This document shows positions 57,190 to 64,000 of a stretch of 64,000 bases of DNA, in pieces (positions within the stretch are counted from its first letter, which is position 1; every line of letters begins with the position of its first letter). The notes beneath the pieces were generated by a model. The model searched no databases, had not been told where the DNA came from, and was given only the letters and a program-made list of their open reading frames with translations. This DNA comes from Gnetum montanum. Its lineage: Eukaryota > Streptophyta > Gnetopsida > Gnetales > Gnetaceae. The DNA is taken from NCBI GenBank assembly GCA_015680685.1, contig MNCI01004504.1:897897-961896 (forward strand), read 5' to 3'. The position numbers were made by a program, and so were the translations under genes.

Positions 57190-57900
57190 AAACCTATCAT
57201 CATCATCGTCATCCTAGTTTTGTCCCAACTAAATGGGGCCGACTACATAAGTTCTTTTTCACTATTCGCCTCTATGAAGAGCTAGATCTTGCATAGATCT
57301 TGTTTATTTACAATTTTTTCAGATCCTCCTCAATTGTTTTTTCTTGTCTTTTTTGATTTTCCTTTTAGTTTTCTTGGAACAATGATGCAACAACCTTTTT
57401 TATATAGGCTCATTATTTGATCTTTTTTTCACATGTCCAAACCATCTAAGATGTCATTCTTGCAACTTATCCAAATTAGAAGCCACTCCAAGTCTTTCTC
57501 GAATGTTTGTATTGTGTAGTTTATCTTTTTTGGTAACATTCAACATCCATTTAAGCATTCACATGTTTGCTGTGTTGACTTGTTCATGCCTCTTTTGTAC
57601 TGCCAAACATTCAATACCATAAGATAACAGGCTTGATTGTTGTCTTGTAAAATTTTCCCTTTAGGTTTTTATGATTCTTTTATCACATAGAACACTACTA
57701 GCCTGTCGTCATTTTGTCTATCATGTCTCAATCCTATTCCTTATATCTTTATCAATTTTACCATCTAATTGGAGCATTGATCCTAGACAGCAGAATTGGT
57801 TGCAGTGAAGAACTTTTGGCCTTGAATACTATATATGTTGTTACTGAAATTGCATACTATATATTTTGTCCTACTGCTACAAATTTTTAAGCCTTTTGAT
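57190..57900 (-). mobile_element. RTE-type LINE 3' end
   Basis: The - strand reads SSVLCDKRIIKT, then FTRQQSSLLSYGIECLAVQK, MLKWMLNVTKKDKLHNTNIR, ERLGVASNLDKLQE and HLRWFGHVKKRSNNEP, ending DLALHRGE..KRTYVVGPI. This is the C-terminal pattern of plant RTE LINEs (..R.A..VLYGtEcWxxk..hx.km..aEMRMLRWM.G.T..D.irN..Irexlgva.i..Km.E.rLRWfGHv.rR). The 3' tail carries the known 'agttgggacaaaactaggatgacgatgatgatga' type end. Stops are frequent. The + strand is that of the kinase gene, so the LINE lies antisense. Confidence 0.85.
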
Positions 57901-58767
57901 TCTAGAGGAATTAGATGTCTAACAACTTAAATCCGTCATTCAAATAAAAATATAATTCATCCATTAGAGTTACATCATGAATCATATTACACCTTACATA
58001 AGGTCTTGAGTTCAAGTTACAATTGCACATTTCTGACAGATTACATAGAGTCCATAAGGAAATCTAGCATTACATTAATGCTCATGAAAAATAAACAGTT
58101 CTTCTAATTTTCTTCACAACTCCAATGTCTTGGTTAGGTCATTTGTCATTTCTAATTTCCATTATTACCTTTTTGATTTGCATGAGATACATGTAGGAAA
58201 GAGTTAGTACTCATTCAACAAATAACCATAGGTTCTAAGTCTCTTGTAATAGAGTATGGATAGGATAGGGCCATAGTTACAATGAAAAGGGTTAGCGTTT
58301 TAAATACTCAACATGATCATTTTTATGTTTTCCAATGTCATGTTTAAGTTTCCATTTTTTGTGACTAATGACTATATTGAGGTTTTCGACTAAATACTAG
58401 GATTACCAAAAGAATAATACTATTCCAAGAGAACATGTCCCATTTTCCTCAAATATACCTTAAATCTTTTTCCATATTGGTTATTCTCAAGTGTTGTGCC
58501 TGAAGAATACCTCCATACTTGGCTATTGATGAGTTGGCAATTTTGTATCTCTATGTAAGCTCAAATGCATGCATTTATTTATATGTGCTTAAACTAATAG
58601 TTTATTCTTATTTCGGAGTGTGATGGCACATCATTGATGGTGTATAGTTGGTGTAGTACCTGACCTCATGTGTTACCACACCTAGTGCGCTATTACACCT
58701 AGTACACTACGCACCACCTCTATTACAATTTCAAAAACTATAAATACCAAAGGGGTGAACCACAAAA

Positions 58768-58793
58768 GAGGGAGGGGTGGGGGGGTGGGGGGG
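58768..58793. repeat. G-rich tract
   Basis: An almost uninterrupted run of G with a few A and T (gggaggggtggggggg type) that could form a G-quadruplex on the + strand. Confidence 0.8.
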
Positions 58794-59159
58794 TGATTCA
58801 ATTTTTTTTTCTCATTGTTTTGAGTAAGGGCTTCTCCTCCTCCCTTGGGTAAGTGTGTCATTTATTTTCTTTGGTATTTTTGAGTCATTGCTTCACTGTG
58901 CAATGAGACTTTGTCAGAGTATTACTATGCTTTTGCAATCTAGAACCATTTGGTTGACGTGAAGTCAAGTGTTTGCATAATGAATTAAGTTTATTTTGGT
59001 TTCCTTAAACTTTCTAATTTTATTTTATTAAACTTTGACAAGGACGTCTCATTAATGAATTTATTTGTTAAATTTAGAAATAATAATTAATTTAATTGCT
59101 TTAGATAGATTATTGCAGTTGTTTGGATTTTTGCAATGATTTTGCCTTGCATGAGGAGG

Positions 59160-59370
59160 TCATGCTTGTAAGGAGGATGTGATTGAGAGGTTTTATCATT
59201 TTCATGTATTAGTGTTGCACCTGTCCCATAAGGGATTGCGGCACGGTTTGCATGTGTTAGATTTCTGCATTATGCTTGTCTCGTAAAGGATTGTGATGCA
59301 AAGGTGTGTTTTATTTCTTTTTTGTGTGTGAACGTTGCACCTATCCTACAAGGGATTGTAATGAGTTTTA
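59160..59370. repeat. Degenerate tandem repeat, three or four units of about 55-70 bp
   Basis: The phrase 'gcacctgtcccataagggattg' and its variants recurs near 59217, 59272 and 59336, with a weaker one near 59165, each followed by T-rich text. Confidence 0.6.
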
Positions 59371-59722
59371 ATTGTTATTTTATTATTTATATTTATAAAT
59401 TACATAAAAATTACAAAATTATAATAATATCATTTTTCTATTATAACATCATGGGTTCCTTCACTTGTATTATATGTATCATAATATTTCTGTTTAATAA
59501 ACATATTGATATACACATGTTGATGTGGATCCTACCACAATAGACTCTAGAAGGACCCATTTCGCAAGCTTCCTAAGCAAATTCAACTAAGAAAACAAGA
59601 GCAACACAATGAAACAAAGAAAATATCCCTTTTATTAAAAGAAAACTCTCAAAATGTAGAGAAAAACATCAAAGATTGAGGAGCTAAGCTCAACTCATAA
59701 CTCTCCCAAGGATCTTAGAGGC

Positions 59723-59723
59723 N
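59723..59723. other. Single undetermined base at a sequence join
   Basis: One N separates the region before it from a repeat of 51099 onward. Nothing before the N matches the sequence before 51099. Confidence 1.
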
Positions 59724-60156
59724 TGTCATACTTTTGTATTTATGGTTAAGTACATTAATTAATTAAAACCATGAATGTAAATTACATTAAAAGTATAGTG
59801 CTAATAGTAAAGAGTAAACTAATTTTAGTGCTACAATGAATATAAAAAATCTCAACTTTATTACCATCCACACCAATGCATTCAAGTACATAGCATTCAA
59901 ACAAAGCATCATACAATCTCTTAAATTCACATTGCAGGCACTTAGAGGGAAAATATTCTAACTCTAGAGAAATGAAACTATAAGAACTTGGTTATGCTAT
60001 GAATTCTAAGTGTCATAAATGTGGGTGGTGATCGCATTTATATAGGTACTATCTACATCAGCTTCAATGCATTTGTGTTAATGTATCTAACCATGTGTCA
60101 ATGGGGATACAACAATGAGGCTACGTCAATGCAACATGTTTAAGCGGGACTCATCA
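59724..60156 (-). repeat. Partial LTR G copy
   Basis: Equals 51099-51531, the right half of LTR G, including the CATCA end. It begins abruptly after the N, so this is a truncated start rather than a new insertion. Confidence 0.92.
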
Positions 60157-60584
60157 ATAATGATATCTTAAGTATGACTCAAATTGACAACCTCTTGCTT
60201 AACAAAATAATATGCTAACCACTTGAGTCACCTATCATTGGCATTGCAAGTCAATGTAGAGAAAACTATGATGATGATATGAGAACCTTCTCTTTCTAAG
60301 AAACCCTTTAGAATAGAAAACTCACAAGGATGCTTTTGAATACGAGTAAGGCCTGATTCTTTTCCTACCCCAGAGGAGAGATCTTTTAGGATTGGTTGTA
60401 AGGATAAAAACTTGAAAAGACATTCCCAAAATTGTTGAGATTTTTCTTTAAACTCTCTCTTTGATGATCTGATGTACTTTGAATTTTTTAAATGTCATTC
60501 TTCATTTTTTTTGAGGTCCAACACCCTTCCTAAAATGATGAAATGAAACATGAAAAGCTCACACTATAATTTTAAATTTAGTAA

Positions 60585-61405
60585 TTAGAATGTATAAATC
60601 ATGAACTCCTTTAAATACATGGGTCTTCAATATATGAATAATTATAGATGGGATAAATGCATTAAGGACATAATGGTAGGAGAAATAAAAGCTCTTTATA
60701 CAATAAAAAGCAAATGCAAAACATTAGGACTTTGGGCTTTGAAGATTAGAAAACAAATCTTTCAAACAATTATTTATCCTATTGTGTTATACGAATGCAC
60801 AATTTTGGGATTCACTCTTAGTGCTAAAAATTGGAAAGAGTGCAAAAGATATATTTACTTGATGAATTAAAGATGAAAGTACAAACACCTTATTCCATGA
60901 TTTTGTTAAGAATGTAATCTAATTCCTTTAGAAGTAGAAGCTATTTGTCATTTTATTGCTTATACTTAAAAAGCTAGTAAAAATAGACCCAAACAAATGT
61001 TCTACGATAGTTGTTAAAGACAAGAAAGAGTAGGGATGGTATTTTAGACTCAAAAGTTGACACAAATAGACCATATAAACAATTCTAGAGTAGTTCTTGA
61101 AGATACAAAAAAGTAGATTTCCAAGGGATACAATGGTTGAAGACTTGGAATATCTCATTGGAGAAGATACAAAGTAATCTAAAGCACATTTGTAAGTAGG
61201 TTTGTTATTGGGCTTTAATAAATTTATGTTCAAATATAGAAGGCAAGAAAAATTTTTATTTGAAATGCATAAAAGGTTATTAGTTAAACTCAAAAGTTCA
61301 CTACTTGACATGTGTACTTTGATGAGATGTTGCATTTTAATCACCAAGCTTCATTTGAGTTCACATTTTCTTAAGATAAAAGATGGAAGATGTATGTAAC
61401 TTCTT
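60585..61405 (+). pseudogene. LINE RT C-terminal fragment, second copy
   Basis: Identical to 51960-52780; see there for motifs. Confidence 0.72.
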
Positions 61406-62330
61406 AAAAAAAAAATACACATATAAATAAAATCTTAAGGATAAACATAACGTTGCCCTTAAATTAAACATATCAAACAAAAATATAATATTACACGAGC
61501 AGGTCTATATGATCCCTTTTTATTAAATCTTAACATTAGTTGCGTCACGATACTTACCTATCGTAAATTTTATTTTTTGTGCATAATTGAAGTGCGACCG
61601 GCCTTTGTAATTATCGATGTGGATTTGGCTGCTATCCATGATAGGCGCGGCCACGATGCAGCCATTCATTTGTTGCTTGTCACAGGCACAGGCACAAGGA
61701 AAGTCGTGGCACCGTGACTACACCACCCAGCAACAACAGAAACAGATATATATATATATATATATCTGTATGTGATGTTAAACGAATGAACGAACGAACG
61801 CACGCTGCTCGAGGATTTGGTCCGACAAACAAACAAACAATGCTTTCCAGTGGCTGGCAATCTCCAAACTTCAACGTCCAACCTTCTGCTGCTGCTGCTG
61901 CTGCTTCTTCTTCTTCTTCTTCTTATGTTTCCAAAGTTGATTCTTGACCTGCACGACGACGGCTGCTACTACTACTTGCTCAAGGTATTTCTGCTTTCGC
62001 TCTTCTCTTCTCTTCTCTTCACATGATTCCAGTCTCCGGATGCATGCTACGGTACTGACAAATCCTTCTTGACAAAATTGGTTGTTGAACAATTGAAAGT
62101 GCTAAAATTTCCCGACTCTGGGCATTTTGGAAATAATTAACCTGAACAACAATTATACCATAATTCAAACTCCAGTTGAAAGCGACGGCTTTAACAGGAT
62201 TAGCTTTACCTCTGAAAATGTTGAATTGTAGGCGTTGAAGCATCTATGTTTTACTCTCGCAAGAACTCTCTGGGAGGAGGGTTATCAAATTCATAGAATC
62301 TGTGGAAGAAATACTATGCAATAGTTGGAC

Positions 62331-64000
62331 ATGGAGATGCTCAGCAGCCAAATCCATTCTCCACTAATTTGCAGTAGGCACGCGTTACTGGTCCAGTGGG
62401 AGATAGACCAATCTTGCTGTCATCGGCATGCTGGAATTTGTGGTGGAACATTGTTTACAAAGCTGCCAAACAGTCGAAATTTGAAGAATTGGCTTATTTT
62501 AAATCAAAACAGGAAGTTTCTTGTGCACGCGGCGACAACTGCAGGGTCTGCAAGCCAGCAAAGCACGAAACGTAAAGTAGTGCTGCGGAAAAGGGGCCAA
62601 AAGGATGATTCTCCCACTGAGCCATGGGGAGCAAAGTCCTCTTCATCAATGGAAGTTTTGGATTTTGAGCGTGGAATTTGCTTTCCATTTCGTAAATACA
62701 CTCCGGAATCAGTATGCTTGAATCTCTTCCTTCCACAAATATCATTAATTTCCAACAATACAGTGCTTGATTTATATTTGCAATTGCATCAGTCCTAACT
62801 TTGCCCTGAAACATTCTCTTCAGATCAGAAATAATGTTTTGTCATCAAGAGGTGCTATCTTTTCATTGTTTGGTCGAGGTGTGGAGATTCTATGGAAACT
62901 GGGATTCTACTGGTTCAGTCTTATATCTGATCGCATTGCTGGAAGGGGCTCCGAGGTTGTACCGTTACGGGCAGGGCAATTAAGAAATCTTCTGTGCTAT
63001 TTAGGGCCTTCTTTTATCAAAGCTGGCCAGGTTGATTTTCCCGCGTTTAAAGAAAGCATATGGTCTGCAAATTAGCCCCAGTTATAGGTTTATCATGCTG
63101 TATTAAAATTGTGTTTGAATCAGGTTCTGGCAAACAGGCCGGACATAATTAGAGAGGATTACATGAATGAGCTATGTACTCTCCAAGATGATGTTCCTCC
63201 ATTTCCACATCAGGTTGGTTTAGATTGTAGTTAGATACTCTAGTGGTTATATCCTAATTTGTGTGTTCAGGCTGCTTCTTAGTTCTTAATATTTAGGAAT
63301 TTTCCTCTTTACTTACTGAAGCTTGTCTTTTTTGATCATGTAATTTCACTAAAGCGATTTCCTCCTCTTGTCTGTTGCACAACCAGATTGCTTTTTCAAT
63401 CATGGAAGAAGAAGTTGGCATGCCTCTTGAACAGATATTTAGTAAAATTTCTTCCAAGACAATAGCAGCTGCAAGTTTGGGACAGGTGTACCGAGCCACT
63501 CTTCGTTCTTCAGGACAGGAGGTTGCTATAAAGGTGGCAAAAATCCTGGACTTGGCTATTCTTTTTGTGGTCATTAAATTTAACAACCAAAACTATGCTA
63601 ATAGCATACACTCTCTGCAGGTTCAAAGGCCTGGGATAGAACCTATTATTTACAGGGACCTTTTCCTATTTAGAACACTTGCATCTTTTTTGAATGGTAT
63701 TAGCCTTAAGAAACTAGGATGCAATGCGGAACTTATTGTTGATGAATTTGGTGAAAAGCTGCTGGAGGAGCTTGACTACAAACTTGTAGGTTGCATTACC
63801 AAATTCTACTAGGCTTCTTATTAGTGTATTCAGTATTAAACAATGTTACTTTATCTTGTGATTACAACTGCTTAATGCAGGGTGTGGTGGGTGTTTGCTT
63901 CTAATTATTCTTGTAGGAAGCTCGCAATATTGAAGATTTTCTTGAGAACTTTAAAAATGATCCGACTGTCAAGATTCCATTAGTGTACAAAGAATTATCT
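62331..64000 (+). CDS. ABC1K1: ABC1K1-like kinase, second copy, 5' part
   Basis: Exons: 62331-62711, 62824-63030, 63124-63213, 63387-63533, 63621-63785, and 63917 to the window end, where exon 6 is cut. The protein to this point is identical to the first copy (residues 1 to about 358): transit-peptide-like leader, KAGQ, Ala-rich loop, VAIK lysine and EELDY are present; the HGDPHPGN and DFG motifs would lie beyond the window. Because the first copy stops after exon 8, this copy may be the one that continues to a complete gene. It is more likely the same locus represented twice in the assembly than a paralogue. Confidence 0.85.

Larger units (their letters stand above)
56023..59722 (+). other. 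Probable intron 8 or downstream sequence, with repeats
   Basis: It begins with the donor GTGAGG after the coding text FNFRSVTG. The next expected coding part (QFNKLVY..., family pattern) is not found before the N at 59723. The stretch holds LINE debris (56150-56290 and 57190-57900), AT-rich sequence, a G-rich run (58768-58793) and degenerate tandem repeats (59160-59370). If it is the intron, it is at least 3.7 kb long and unfinished. Confidence 0.55.
59724..64000 (+). repeat. Second copy of 51099-55375 (offset 8,625)
   Basis: The 4,277 bases follow 51099-55375 with constant offset. All translated frames agree in both copies, the (AT)n and (CTG)(CTT) tracts have the same lengths, and I found no difference. 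The copy begins inside LTR G and runs to the window end. It contains the LTR G remnant (59724-60156), the LINE fragment and the kinase gene 5' part. Confidence 0.97.

Noticed and set aside
62331-64000. Second ABC1K gene as an independent paralogue
   Set aside because: No base difference, identical microsatellites and a single N at the border point to the same locus twice; kept as a copy, not counted as a second gene.

Overview
The window looks like nuclear DNA of a seed plant with a large, repeat-rich genome. A gymnosperm is my best guess, from the very low gene density, stacked old Ty3/gypsy elements, fern/gymnosperm-style LINE fragments and an intron of at least 3.7 kb; the sequence does not prove it. 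Only one host gene is clearly recognisable: an ABC1-family atypical kinase, closest to plastid ABC1K1 (PGR6), on the + strand at 53706-56022 (eight exons, about 502 codons, C-terminal exons not present). A second, apparently identical copy starts at 62331 and runs off the window.

Layout: 1-260 LTR-like repeat with perfect palindromes. 261-8204 decayed Athila-like Ty3/gypsy element (- strand) with its 5' LTR. 8205-8403 minisatellite. 8404-13190 gag-protease remnant of another gypsy type, then an LTR. 13191-14672 and 20015-23470 interiors of non-autonomous elements sharing a coiled-coil-like reading frame. 14673-19118 unclassified repeat, LINE reverse-transcriptase fragment with a 35-N gap, LINE ORF1-like zinc-knuckle fragment and a tandem duplication. 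19119-20014 LTR. 23652-30582 complete Athila-like element (two LTRs, 5-bp TSD, tRNA-Asp PBS) that keeps gag-protease but has lost RT-RNaseH-integrase; it sits inside an older LTR-like repeat.

31180-38088 is a CpG-richer, possibly genic stretch split by a full-length chromovirus (32189-37798; tRNA-iMet PBS, gag, protease, RT, RNaseH, integrase, chromodomain). 38089-51531 is a second Athila-like element whose integrase is broken by a 3.46-kb insertion with 5-bp target duplications, carrying fragments of unrelated host genes (exostosin-type glycosyltransferase and Hsp70); one arm of this insertion recurs inverted about 2 kb away. 51532-53705 holds a LINE fragment and the upstream region of the kinase gene. 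56023-59722 is probably intron 8 with LINE debris. After a single N at 59723, sequence equal to 51099-55375 is repeated to the end of the window.

The single N, the identity and the start inside an LTR make an assembly overlap the simplest reading of that duplication. The retroelement genes are all damaged; in the two youngest elements the breaks are mostly premature stops in an otherwise open frame.
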